Shown here piece after piece: positions 18,334 to 26,674 of a DNA stretch of 64,000 nt. Numbering within the stretch: position 1 is the first letter of the stretch; every line of letters starts with the position of its first letter. The notes beneath the pieces were generated by a model that saw only the letters and a list, made by a program, of their open reading frames with translations, ran no database searches and was not told the origin of the DNA. Both the position numbers and the translations under genes were made by a program. This stretch comes from Clostridium polyendosporum (lineage in GTDB: Bacteria > Bacillota > Clostridia > Clostridiales > Clostridiaceae), in NCBI RefSeq assembly GCF_018332455.1, contig NZ_BOPZ01000016.1, positions 23,914-87,913 of the forward strand, read 5' to 3'.

Positions 18334-18573
18334 TTAGTCTGCTGAATTTGTTATTGTAACTACCATATTTATTTCTGAACCACTATTCTCAGCTTCAGTA
18401 AACATATGTTGTAAACTATTGAAAATCTCTTCTTTTGAACCTGTAATATGTGTATTCATAGAATTTACACTGTAATTTACATTACTATTATCTAGTGCAT
18501 GAATTGCATTATTAATAGTACCTGATGCATTTGTAGTTTTTAATGGGTATACAGCAACTTCTGCAGTTATCAT
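18334..18573 (-). CDS. MTH1187/YkoF-like thiamine-binding fold protein
   Basis: This 79-aa protein resembles the MTH1187 (DUF77) family. It starts MITAEVAVYPLKT and has a small ferredoxin-like fold pattern: beta strand, helix around AIHALDNSNV, a strand, a helix with LQHMFTEAE, then VVTITNS. Relatives bind thiamine or hydroxymethylpyrimidine, and YkoF is part of a thiamine-precursor uptake system. No transporter gene is adjacent, so the ligand here is uncertain. The ribosome site is AAGGAGG, 8 bp before the ATG. Confidence 0.72.
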   Translation of the reverse strand: MITAEVAVYPLKTTNASGTINNAIHALDNSNVNYSVNSMNTHITGSKEEIFNSLQHMFTEAENSGSEINMVVTITNSAD

Positions 18574-19026
18574 TTTAAATTCCTCCTTACACTATTAATT
18601 ATTATATTCAATAGTAGTATGAGAATATAAAAGATGAATATACCCTAGTATTCTAAATTACAAATAAATACATTTACTGATTCACTTATATTTTTATATA
18701 TACTTTTTCAATTGTACTCTTGATAATACCACCTTCTATATTTTAATGGATTTCTTGGATTTAGTATTATTTCTTTAAAATTAATGAAATAATCTTATAT
18801 ATTAATATTACTTACTTATTTATTGCAATGCGTTTATTCATATAACTGATATATATCTATATATTTACACATAAAAAATTAGATATTTAGGTGACTATTT
18901 TCTGCAATGCAATAATTTAATTAAATAACTAAAATTAATTAATTAATTATTAAAACTGATTGGCTTTAGTCAAACTTCACTTCGTGAAATAATAGCAAAT
19001 AAAAAAGCTGCATTTTATATGCAACT
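18574..19026. other. AT-rich intergenic region
   Basis: About 450 bp of very AT-rich DNA. It holds one dispersed repeat copy and the terminator of the small ribbon-helix-helix-like gene. I see no other gene. Confidence 0.5.
18957..19003 (+). repeat. dispersed two-hairpin intergenic repeat, copy 4
   Basis: The core TTAGTCAAACTTCACTTCG runs into TGAAATAATAGCAAATAAA (18966-19003). The first hairpin is reduced here. Confidence 0.7.
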
Positions 19027-19027
19027 T
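19007..19027 (-). terminator. terminator of the small ribbon-helix-helix-like gene
   Basis: On the minus strand AGTTGCAT pairs with ATGCAGCT (one G-U) and TTTTTT follows, right after the TGA stop. Confidence 0.7.
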
Positions 19028-19197
19028 CATTTTTTTTCATTATTTTTAATTAAAAAACTATCTAAATACTGTCTTATATGATTTTGTAAATCTTTATACA
19101 TAAACCTGTTATTCTTTAATAGTTCTGATTGTTTTTCATTAATTCTAAATGTAATGTTTACTCTAAATGCATCTTCTTGTTTTTTTCTCCCTCTCAT
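19027..19197 (-). CDS. small ribbon-helix-helix-like protein (56 aa)
   Basis: I found this frame by reading the minus strand. It begins MRGRKKQEDAFRVNITFRI and continues with a helix-rich part containing QSELLKNNRFMYKDL, ending KNNEKK. A basic tail, a beta strand with alternating residues and two helices fit a CopG/Arc-type DNA-binding fold (inference). The ribosome site TAGGAGT lies 5 bp before the ATG, and a terminator directly follows the stop. No toxin-like partner is adjacent. Confidence 0.62.
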   Translation of the reverse strand: MRGRKKQEDAFRVNITFRINEKQSELLKNNRFMYKDLQNHIRQYLDSFLIKNNEKK

Positions 19198-19395
19198 ATG
19201 TTACTCCTACCCTATATTCATTTATCTTTAGTTCCATTTTACCATTATTTATGTTTAAGGTAATGAAGAGATTTTTTAATTAGCAAAATAAGTATTAATA
19301 TAAGATTTTATTAAACTTATATACATTCAGAAGAATTCATCCTGACGTAAATAATATAATAGTATATTTTATATTCAAATACGCAAAATACCTCC

Positions 19396-19812
19396 ATGGT
19401 AAAAAGGTTTATAATATATGGACTTTCAGGTCTTTGTGTAGAAGTTTTATGGACTGGTTTTTTTTCTGTGATGAGAGGAGATATAAAACTTACAGGCTGG
19501 ACATATATCTGGATGTTTCCTATATATGGTCTTGCTATTTTTCTTGAACCAATACATGATAGGATAAGACACCTTTCATTTATTCTAAGAGGAGGTGTTT
19601 ATACTATTCTAATATTTGTGGTAGAACTTGCAAGTGGACTACTACTTAAGAAAATTCTAGGTGTCTGTCCTTGGAACTATGTAAATGAACCTCTATCAGT
19701 TTACGGTATAATTACACTAAGTTATACTCCAGTATGGTTTACTTTAAGCCTTCTATTTGAAAAGATGCACGATACTTTAATACTGATTGAACGCAGAATT
19801 AAGGAATACTAA
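19396..19812 (+). CDS. CmpB-like putative ABC-transporter type IV membrane protein
   Basis: This 138-aa membrane protein has about four hydrophobic segments. It shows IYGLSGLCVEVLWTGFF and CPWNYVNEPLSVYGI, typical of the Firmicute family Pfam ABC_trans_CmpB (named as a putative permease; function not established). The upstream bases ACGCAAAATACCTCC contain no Shine-Dalgarno match, and no alternative start with one is visible. Translation would be weak or leaderless. It stands alone, with no ATPase gene nearby. Confidence 0.7.
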   Translation: MVKRFIIYGLSGLCVEVLWTGFFSVMRGDIKLTGWTYIWMFPIYGLAIFLEPIHDRIRHLSFILRGGVYTILIFVVELASGLLLKKILGVCPWNYVNEPLSVYGIITLSYTPVWFTLSLLFEKMHDTLILIERRIKEY

Positions 19813-19868
19813 AATTCAATATAAGCTTATATATCTGAATTACAAATTCAGTACGAAGTTGCGTATAT

Positions 19869-19906
19869 ATAGCTTTATCTAAATTTTACTTTATGCAACG
19901 ATAACA
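19869..19906 (+). repeat. possible degenerate copy of the dispersed repeat
   Basis: TTTATCTAAATTTTACTTTA followed by TGCAACGATAACAA resembles the repeat core, but with several differences. Confidence 0.35.
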
Positions 19907-19915
19907 ATCGAGTAG

Positions 19916-20053
19916 GAGGTAGATGATTATTTCATCTACCAACCTCTTATAGGCTAGTGATTCCTAGCAAGCCCACAGTGGACTTTAACACCAATTTATT
20001 GCCCATACCGGGTACACATAGAAGTGACAGTGGAAGCTTCATTTCCACTGCCA
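19916..20053 (-). other. possible 3' remnant of an IS200/IS605-type element, or an unknown structured segment
   Basis: This stretch is clearly more G+C-rich than neighbouring gaps. On the minus strand it holds the hairpins GGCAGTGGAA/TTCCACTGTC, GCTAG/CTAGC and GGTAGATGA/TCATCTACC. Two minus-strand frames stay open across part of it; one ends ...GNKLVLKSTVGLLGITSL. Several close hairpins after a short coding-like tail recall the right end of TnpB-type elements. No transposase domain remains, so the call is tentative. Confidence 0.3.
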
Positions 20054-20066
20054 TGTTTGTTATTAA

Positions 20067-21296
20067 TTATTTAATTGCCTTTATAAGCTCTAATATATGT
20101 TCTCTGGATATGTTCCTGTCAATCTTCACCACTTTACCATTCTTTGTATAAACAAGTGTTGGTGCTTTCGTGGTCCCAAGTCTTGCTGCGAGGGTTGAAT
20201 TTTTATATACATCTATTTTTTGAACCTTTACAGTTTGGTTCATTTCCTTTTCAAGCTCTTCTATAACTATCAGGTAATTCCTGCAGATTTCATCTAATGG
20301 TGACCACAGATATATGAGACCTATCTTTTCTTTTTGCATTATTTCATTTTCAAACACTTCTGATTCAGCGATATATTTTTCAGCTCCTACTCCTGCTATA
20401 GCTCCATCGCCTACTGCTGTAGCAACCTGCTTAAGCAATTTGTCTCTAACATCTCCAACAGCAAATACACCCTCAATATTTGTTTCCATCTTTTCATTTG
20501 CCATTATATATCCCTCTGGAGTAAGATTAATCTGTCCCCTAAATATTTCAGTATTAGGAACATAGCCTATGAACAGAAAGCATCCATCTACTTCTATTGG
20601 CTCAAGTTCACCAGACTTAACATTCTTTAAAACTACTGTATTTAATCTTTCATCTCCTTCGAAGGAATCTACTACAGTATTCCACTTAAACTCCATCTTT
20701 GGATTTTTCAATGCCTGCTCCTGTGCGATTTTATTTGCATCCATTATTCCCTTGTCGTGAATCACAGAGACAATAACCTTCTTTGCAAACTTTGTAAGGA
20801 ATATTCCTTCCTCAATAGCTGCATCTCCACTGCCTATAACCATAACTGTCTTATTCGTGTAGTATGCAGCATCACAAGTGGCACAGAAAGAAATTCCTCT
20901 ATCGTACAGAAAGCTTTCTTCATTTTCAGCCCTTGTAAGTCTTGGCTTTCCTCCAGTGGAGATTATAACCGACTTTGCGTGATATATTACTCTAAAGGTT
21001 TCAACTAGTTTGTCTTTTCCCTCAAGCTGAACACCCTTAACATCAGTCAGCTTAAAATTCACTCCAAAGTTTTTAGCCTGCTTATGAAATAAATTCATAA
21101 GCTCTGTACCTGTTATCCCTTCTGGGAATCCTGGATAGTTTGCTATTTCATTTGTATAGGTAGCAAGTCCACCTATTAGAGATTTTTCTATTAACAATGT
21201 CTTTAGCCTTGCCCTGCTACAGTATATTGCAGATGTCAGCCCTGATGCTCCACCACCTATTATTACCACGTCATAATATTCATGTTTCTTTTCCAA
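20067..21296 (-). CDS. thioredoxin reductase-like flavoprotein fused to a degenerate thioredoxin domain
   Basis: This is a 409-aa fusion. Residues 8-310 are TrxB-like: FAD motif GGGASG (14-19), redox pair CATC (138-141), second dinucleotide motif GSGDAA (155-160) and FAVGDVRD (278-285). The usual HRRxxxR NADPH phosphate-binding motif is replaced by VIHDKG...AN. Residues 322-409 are a thioredoxin fold with KAPT (cis-Pro379), but the CGPC active site reads DEIC (335-338): the nucleophilic Cys is Asp. It follows the YeeE-TusA-YeeE genes after a terminator. A role reducing sulfur taken up by those genes is inference. TrxB homology is certain; the electron donor and target are not. Confidence 0.85.
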   Translation of the reverse strand: MEKKHEYYDVVIIGGGASGLTSAIYCSRARLKTLLIEKSLIGGLATYTNEIANYPGFPEGITGTELMNLFHKQAKNFGVNFKLTDVKGVQLEGKDKLVETFRVIYHAKSVIISTGGKPRLTRAENEESFLYDRGISFCATCDAAYYTNKTVMVIGSGDAAIEEGIFLTKFAKKVIVSVIHDKGIMDANKIAQEQALKNPKMEFKWNTVVDSFEGDERLNTVVLKNVKSGELEPIEVDGCFLFIGYVPNTEIFRGQINLTPEGYIMANEKMETNIEGVFAVGDVRDKLLKQVATAVGDGAIAGVGAEKYIAESEVFENEIMQKEKIGLIYLWSPLDEICRNYLIVIEELEKEMNQTVKVQKIDVYKNSTLAARLGTTKAPTLVYTKNGKVVKIDRNISREHILELIKAIK

Positions 21297-21347
21297 TTAA
21301 ATCACCTTTATTCCCTTATTGATTTTAAGATGTAGCAATTTAAGAAA

Positions 21348-21388
21348 AACCAGGTTCTAAAGCTTAAGCTTACTTTGAAAACCTGGTT
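21348..21388 (-). terminator. terminator between the YeeE-TusA-YeeE operon and the TrxB-like gene
   Basis: AACCAGGTT pairs with AACCTGGTT and TTTTC follows on the minus strand. Confidence 0.75.
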
Positions 21389-21400
21389 CATCATCTATAA

Positions 21401-21934
21401 CTATATAAAGTATTTAACTAAAAGCTTACTGCCAATCCATGCACCCAAGAATATGAATATCCAGTATACCCAACCGTGCAGGGACATAGATGCAACTCCG
21501 CTGAATAATGCTCCGATGTTACATCCAAAGGCAATTCTTGCACCATATCCCATGAGTAACCCGCCAAGAACTGCAGCCACTACCTGCTTCCAGGATTTTA
21601 TCTTCTTAATCTTAAACTGTGAGGCCAATAGTGTAGCTAAAAATGCTCCTGCTATTATTCCTATATTCGATACAGAATGTAAATCATCGATAAATCTACC
21701 ACTTATAGCTACTGCATGAGCCTTCTGCTGAAAATAGAACCATTTTTCAGGATGACCGCCAAGTGCCTGATATAACCATGCCCCCCAATAGGAGAATGGC
21801 GTAGTTACTCCCCATGCCTTGGCTGTTGAAGAAAACATAGCTATATTTATAAGACCTAATAATACAGCACCTGTAGTATACGTCCACGGCTCTTTTAATA
21901 ACTTTTTATAATAAACACTATTTTTAATATCCAC
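21401..21934 (-). CDS. YeeE/YedE family half-size sulfur-compound permease, second subunit
   Basis: This 177-aa membrane protein matches the C-terminal half of full-length YeeE/YedE (TsuA) thiosulfate transporters. The motif GGLLMGYGARIAFGCNIG (125-141) holds the conserved cysteine Cys138. Together with the 219-aa protein upstream it would rebuild a full-length transporter. The start is GTG at 21934, preceded by a run of G (GGGGGGGAATA). TusA lies 34 bp upstream. The substrate, thiosulfate or another reduced sulfur or selenium species, cannot be fixed by sequence. Confidence 0.83.
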   Translation of the reverse strand: MDIKNSVYYKKLLKEPWTYTTGAVLLGLINIAMFSSTAKAWGVTTPFSYWGAWLYQALGGHPEKWFYFQQKAHAVAISGRFIDDLHSVSNIGIIAGAFLATLLASQFKIKKIKSWKQVVAAVLGGLLMGYGARIAFGCNIGALFSGVASMSLHGWVYWIFIFLGAWIGSKLLVKYFI

Positions 21935-21968
21935 TATTCCCCCCCCTGTTTAATCTATAAGGAAATCA

Positions 21969-22196
21969 TTACTTTGTTTTTTCTATATATACTTCCCACT
22001 GTCCATCGTCAACTTCTTCAATATCTACATTATGCCCTTCTTTTCTTGCCCATTCCGGTATATTTTTCATTGCACAGCTGTGGTCAATATCCACTATAAG
22101 CACATCTCCAACCTTTAAAGCTCCAAGTTTCTTCTGAGTCTTAATAAGCGGCACTGGACATGCCTCTCCTAAACAATCCAATCTATGTTCTGGCAT
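21969..22196 (-). CDS. TusA/SirA/YedF-like sulfur carrier
   Basis: This 75-aa TusA-fold protein has LDCLGEACPVPLIKT (6-20); Cys13 in the CPxP motif is the persulfide-carrying residue. It lies between two half-size YeeE permease genes. In TsuA/TsuB systems such a protein takes sulfur from the imported thiosulfate. Selenium metabolism (YedF-like) is the alternative, but no selD or selenoprotein gene is seen here. The ribosome site is TAGGAGG before the ATG. Confidence 0.88.
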   Translation of the reverse strand: MPEHRLDCLGEACPVPLIKTQKKLGALKVGDVLIVDIDHSCAMKNIPEWARKEGHNVDIEEVDDGQWEVYIEKTK

Positions 22197-22258
22197 AATA
22201 AAACCTCCTAATTATTTCGATATAAATAAACTTTACTAATTTTCAATTTTGAATTTAG

Positions 22259-22918
22259 CTATTCATTTGATTTTCTGTTTCCAAACCAGTCAGCAAAAAT
22301 ATATATAGCTAGTAAAAGACCAAACTGTATAATTAGTGCTGGCACCCATCCTATAACTTCAGGAAGAAATATACCCTTCTTGGGCATGAATGTATTATTC
22401 CACCAACCAAAATTCTTAGCTCCCCATAGTGATCCTATTATGAAAAACACCAGTGCGAGCATCTGCATAAGGAATCCTTCCCCTACTCTCATAAGAGTTC
22501 CTGAAGCACATCCTCCTGCAATTACCATCCCTATACCAAACATTGTTGCTCCAACTATTGTGTGGATACCAACCGGAGAAATATTACCTGGTACAGCAAC
22601 ATTTTTAAGTACAGAACTATACTGGATAGCCGCAAAGCCTACTGAAGCAACTGCAATAGCTATTACTACTCCCTTTGTCAACGAAGTACTTCCTGTTAAA
22701 ACAGGATCTCTTAACGAAGCGGTGAAACAGAACCTTGATCTTTGAAGAGTAAATCCCAATGCAACCCCAAACGTCCACATCAACGCTGCTTTTGGCGAGC
22801 TGTTTGCAATGAAGTATCCAGCACCCACAATACAGATGAACAATGCAATTCCGAATGGAATTTGACTAACTCTTTTCTTCTTTACTCTTTTTGGGATTGA
22901 GGTTTTAATCTCTGTCAT
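22259..22918 (-). CDS. YeeE/YedE family half-size sulfur-compound permease, first subunit
   Basis: This 219-aa membrane protein corresponds to the N-terminal half of YeeE/YedE. Signature segments are TLQRSRFCFTASLRDP (58-72, Cys64) and IAGGCASGTLMRVGEG (133-148, Cys137). Conserved cysteines in TsuA line the thiosulfate pathway. It is the first gene of the three-gene operon, with TusA 62 bp downstream. The ribosome site is AAAGGAG. Base composition is by eye richer in G+C than flanking genes, consistent with transfer. Confidence 0.85.
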   Translation of the reverse strand: MTEIKTSIPKRVKKKRVSQIPFGIALFICIVGAGYFIANSSPKAALMWTFGVALGFTLQRSRFCFTASLRDPVLTGSTSLTKGVVIAIAVASVGFAAIQYSSVLKNVAVPGNISPVGIHTIVGATMFGIGMVIAGGCASGTLMRVGEGFLMQMLALVFFIIGSLWGAKNFGWWNNTFMPKKGIFLPEVIGWVPALIIQFGLLLAIYIFADWFGNRKSNE

Positions 22919-22984
22919 TTGATTGGTCTCCTTTCCATTTAATGTAGTTACATATATTTAATTTAGTTTGTTATTAACATATTA

Positions 22985-23758
22985 TTAAATCTCAACTACA
23001 GTACCGTCCTCAAAAACCTTAGCTCTAAATAGAGTTCCACTTCCTCCATTAGCCATCATTGATTTAGACTTAGCTATAATTGAAAAGTATTTCTTTCCAT
23101 TTTCATATCTAATTTGTGGGTCATATGCATATGCAATATCCGGATTGTTACCGTATTTTTTAATGGCATATTGGATAGCTTTTTCAACAGTAAATTCTTT
23201 TTTCTTTTGCTCTTCTTCTGCTTTTTTATCAGCTTCTATTTTAGCTAATTCATCATTCATTCTTTTTACTATTTCAGCTAATTTGCCTCTTTGTTCATCA
23301 CTTAAATGCTTGCCATTAAGTTCTTGTGATAGAGCTTTGGCTTCATCATACTTTTTATCATTAACCAATATATTTAGCTTTTCTATACTTTGATTTATTT
23401 CAGCTATAGTCTGTTGAGCATCTTTTATGTCAGCTTTAAGTTTATCAATATCATCTTTTATAGAAAGATTCATATACTTCTCATTTATACCTTCTACTAG
23501 TTTTTTAGACTCATCAAGATTGTTGTTATCATAAGCTTTTTTAGCCTTTAAGTATCCATCAATAATATCTTTTAATTCCTTAGCTTCTTTATTATTACTG
23601 TCTTCATCTAACGCTAATTGAAATGATGCTACTGCTTTATCGTACTCTTTATTAGATAGTTCTAATTTCCCTTGCTCTATAGCCTTATCAGCAAGTCTAC
23701 TTGAACAACCAGTAAAAATAACTATACAAAATATAAGTATTGATAAATATTTTTTCAC
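22985..23758 (-). CDS. TPR-like lipoprotein
   Basis: This is a predicted lipoprotein of about 257 aa. The signal peptide KKYLSILIFCIVIFTGCSS has a lipobox ending FTGC. After it come tetratricopeptide-like helices (about 30-75), a Lys/Glu-rich coiled-coil region with KADKKAEEEQKKKEF, and a small C-terminal beta domain including GTLFRAKVFEDGTVVEI. An upstream ATG (23773) would place five extra residues before the signal. GGAGGAATTACAA sits just before the GTG at 23756-23758, so I take the GTG. No recognised function; probably an envelope protein. Confidence 0.75.
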   Translation of the reverse strand: MKKYLSILIFCIVIFTGCSSRLADKAIEQGKLELSNKEYDKAVASFQLALDEDSNNKEAKELKDIIDGYLKAKKAYDNNNLDESKKLVEGINEKYMNLSIKDDIDKLKADIKDAQQTIAEINQSIEKLNILVNDKKYDEAKALSQELNGKHLSDEQRGKLAEIVKRMNDELAKIEADKKAEEEQKKKEFTVEKAIQYAIKKYGNNPDIAYAYDPQIRYENGKKYFSIIAKSKSMMANGGSGTLFRAKVFEDGTVVEI

Positions 23759-24205
23759 TTGTAATTCCTCCATCCATTACTCTTTTACACAATTTGCAAT
23801 GATTTTAAATATTCTATCAACACTTTATATTATGAAACATATCCTCACAAACATGACTCAATAAATTATTCTTTCTGGTCTTTGTCTTATGCTCTACTGG
23901 TATAATGATTATTTATGCTACTGCAATAAGTAAAAACCTATACACGCTTAGATAAATGTACTTTTATTCGTATTTAAATAAGGCATTTTCCACTTCACAA
24001 TCTACAACTTCTTCTTTTGAATTAAAGGTGATCCTATTATTAAACTTAAAATACCGAACAGATATACAAAATTAATTTGCATAATATTAACAATAAGTAA
24101 GGAGATTGAGTAAATTTTATGTTGTTGGTTATATGTTGGTTATATCAAGTCATATTAATTAATAGGAATAGTTTGATAAATTGAAATCTAAACATGGAGG
24201 TAGCA
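23759..24205. other. intergenic region with possible decayed coding fragments
   Basis: This is about 430 bp. On the minus strand a 26-codon frame (24002-24082) encodes a hydrophobic peptide starting MQINFVYLFGILSLIIG, and an overlapping frame runs on to a stop at 23964. No ribosome site is evident. These may be the remains of a small membrane protein gene. Nothing else is seen. Confidence 0.35.
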
Positions 24206-24964
24206 ATGAAATTAAATATTATTTTTAATTTACTTACTATGAGTTCTGCAATTGCAGCACTTTTTTTAGAAAGTAATGAACAAGTCAAGATAATTGCTAT
24301 AATAATTGCTATAATATCAGGGTTAACTTCTTTGATCATTTCTATTGAAAATCATCAACAAACTGAATATTTTAAAGGAATGTCAGAGAGTATTATAAAA
24401 TGTATGTCTCCAAAGTCTGAAATGATTGAGTTTATACGACAAACAGTAATTCCGGTAATAACTGGAAAGGAATCAACTGGCAGGTCAATATGGCTTAGGA
24501 ATGGAGATTTTGTATTTTTGTATGAAAATGAAAAAAACAGAACAGATATTGATTTTGCGGTTTTTATAGAATCTGGTGATATAATGAGGTTATATGTAAC
24601 TCCGGATAAAATATTAAAAAAGAAAATTAATGAAACATTTATGTCCAAATGGACTAAGGATGAAAGTATTGAAACTGACTGGAATATAATTATTTCAAAA
24701 ATTGCTTCTTACTGTGCGGCAGCATTAGGTGCCTTAGAATATTCACAATATTACGACCACTTAGCGTTTGATATTAATTATCATGAAAAAATACTCGGAA
24801 TAATTTTCTATGATGAAAATGATAGTATAATTTTCAAGTTAGAACTATGTAACGAAGATGAACTCAGAGCATTTTTAAAGATTAAACCCATTGATAGATT
24901 TTTCTATATACTAGATATTTTAAATGCAGCAATAAAGGATGGTATAAAGTGGGGACAAAAATAG
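24206..24964 (+). CDS. unknown protein with N-terminal membrane hairpin
   Basis: This is a roughly 252-aa protein I do not recognise. Two hydrophobic segments near the N-terminus (around LNIIFNLLTMSSAIAALFL and IIAIIIAIISGLTSLII) are followed by a soluble, acidic domain of about 190 residues with alternating strands and helices. The frame opens at an ATG at 24194, but GGAGGT lies just before the ATG at 24206, so I start there. The gene stands alone and has its own terminator. No active-site motif is visible. Confidence 0.7.
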   Translation: MKLNIIFNLLTMSSAIAALFLESNEQVKIIAIIIAIISGLTSLIISIENHQQTEYFKGMSESIIKCMSPKSEMIEFIRQTVIPVITGKESTGRSIWLRNGDFVFLYENEKNRTDIDFAVFIESGDIMRLYVTPDKILKKKINETFMSKWTKDESIETDWNIIISKIASYCAAALGALEYSQYYDHLAFDINYHEKILGIIFYDENDSIIFKLELCNEDELRAFLKIKPIDRFFYILDILNAAIKDGIKWGQK

Positions 24965-25041
24965 CTTAAAAATAATTTATAGTATTAGTATAAAGTTATA
25001 GTCAGAACGCACCAGTGACTTACAAGGGTGTTACTGAAAGT

Positions 25042-25080
25042 AATAAACCGTACACATATTTTGTACGGTTTATTATTTGT
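25042..25080 (+). terminator. terminator of the unknown membrane protein gene
   Basis: AATAAACCGTACA pairs with TGTACGGTTTATT, followed by ATTTGT. Confidence 0.8.
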
Positions 25081-25186
25081 AGAATTTATCATTAAAGACA
25101 AGTCATATTAACATCCTCACCCCAAAACTATATAACTTACATTTTTTAGGTAGGCACTTTTTAAGGCACTTTTATATTTTTACAAA

Positions 25187-25222
25187 TAAAAAGAGTTCCA
25201 GTAAAATTACTGAAACCCTTCA
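25187..25222 (-). terminator. terminator downstream of tRNA-Arg(ACG)
   Basis: On the minus strand AGGGTTTCAGTAA pairs with TTACTGGAACTCT (two G-U) and TTTT follows. Confidence 0.7.
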
Positions 25223-25230
25223 TGTTACTA

Positions 25231-25307
25231 TGGTGCGGCGGAGAGGATTCGAACCCCCGACCAACTGGTTCGTAGCCAGCTACTCTATCCAACTGAGCTA
25301 CCGCCGC
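25231..25307 (-). tRNA. tRNA-Arg (anticodon ACG)
   Basis: A 77-nt cloverleaf with encoded CCA (25231-25233), acceptor GCGGCGG and anticodon loop CT-ACG-AA. A34 is the substrate of TadA. Confidence 0.95.
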
Positions 25308-25417
25308 ATATATTAATTTAACATATCTATCTTAACATAAATATATATATAAATCAATAAAAAGAATGGAAGGATGTCCAATCGCATAAACATCTCTTCT
25401 ATATTATATGCATAAAT

Positions 25418-26674
25418 CTATATTAATGCACTTATTAATAGCGTTATATTTAAAATACTTACTATTATTCCTATAATCCAAAGTACTATGTTTTGTAACT
25501 TGCTATTCTTATATTGTCCCATAACTTTTTCTGATGATGTTAGATATATCTGAGTAAATATAGTAATTGGCAGCTGAATACTAAGCAGCATTTGTGAATA
25601 TACCAATCCTTTAAACGGGTTTGATATAAAGAAGATTATAGCCATTGCTAAAAGTATAGTTATTAACACACCAATCTTTGTATGTCTATCACTTATATCA
25701 TAAGGTTCTCCAAATAATCCTGCAAAGATTGATCCTCCAGCCATTCCAGCAGTAACACTGGATGATATACCTGAGAATAGTAAAGCTATAGCAAAAACTA
25801 CCGCTGCTGCATTTCCAAGAAGAGGCTTAAGCATAATTTGAGCTTGTTCTAATTCTGTAACAATAATGCCCTTTGAAAAAAAAGATACAGCCACAAGAAT
25901 CATAGCACTATTTATAGCCCATCCTATTAACATTGAAAATAATGTATCTAAAAATTCATATTTAAGCTGCTTCTCCATAACAGACTTATCTTTAAGGTTC
26001 CATTGTCTGCTCTGAATAATCTCTGAATGAAGAAATAAGTTATGAGGCATTACTACAGCTCCAAGTACACTCATAATTATAGGAAGAGACCCATCTGGGA
26101 ACGAAGGTGTTACCCATCCATTTATAGCTTCTCCCCAACTAACATTTACTAAATACACTTCAAATATAAATGCTAATCCTATTAAAGAAACGAATCCTAT
26201 AACTAGTTTTTCTATCTTTCTATATGAATTTGAAAATAACATCCATAATACCACTGCTGCTGACATTATGGCACCTATTCTTAGAGGTATTGCAAACAAA
26301 AGCCTTAGTGCTATAGAAGCCCCTAATATCTCTGCCATAGCAGTACCTACTGAAGCTAATAGAGCTGAACCTATAATTGTATTTCTTAATTTTGATTTAA
26401 TGTGTTTAGTTGTGGCTTCTGGTATACATAGTCCTGTAACTATTCCTAAATGTGCTGCATTATGCTGTAAAACTATAAGCATTATAGTTGACAATGTCAC
26501 CATCCATAAAAGCTTATACCCGTAAGATGAACCTGCCGCTATATTTGATGCCCAGTTACCAGGATCAATGAATCCTACTGTGACAATCAAGCCTGGACCT
26601 ATATACTTAAAAAAATCATGAGCTGTTAATTTAGGTGTATGATTTTCTTTACTTAACCAATTTTTATATTTCAT
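25418..26674 (-). CDS. mntH: Nramp family divalent metal transporter
   Basis: This 418-aa Nramp (MntH-like) protein imports Mn2+ or Fe2+ with protons. The first helix motif is GFIDPGNWA (35-42), matching DPGN, and helix 6 carries MPHNLFLHS, matching the MPHNLYLHS metal-site motif. Both the Asp/Asn and Met ligand positions are therefore present, favouring Mn or Fe over Mg. About 11 membrane segments are visible. A G-rich ribosome site (GGGGGG) precedes the ATG. No MntR box or manganese riboswitch was recognised upstream. Confidence 0.9.
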   Translation of the reverse strand: MKYKNWLSKENHTPKLTAHDFFKYIGPGLIVTVGFIDPGNWASNIAAGSSYGYKLLWMVTLSTIMLIVLQHNAAHLGIVTGLCIPEATTKHIKSKLRNTIIGSALLASVGTAMAEILGASIALRLLFAIPLRIGAIMSAAVVLWMLFSNSYRKIEKLVIGFVSLIGLAFIFEVYLVNVSWGEAINGWVTPSFPDGSLPIIMSVLGAVVMPHNLFLHSEIIQSRQWNLKDKSVMEKQLKYEFLDTLFSMLIGWAINSAMILVAVSFFSKGIIVTELEQAQIMLKPLLGNAAAVVFAIALLFSGISSSVTAGMAGGSIFAGLFGEPYDISDRHTKIGVLITILLAMAIIFFISNPFKGLVYSQMLLSIQLPITIFTQIYLTSSEKVMGQYKNSKLQNIVLWIIGIIVSILNITLLISALI

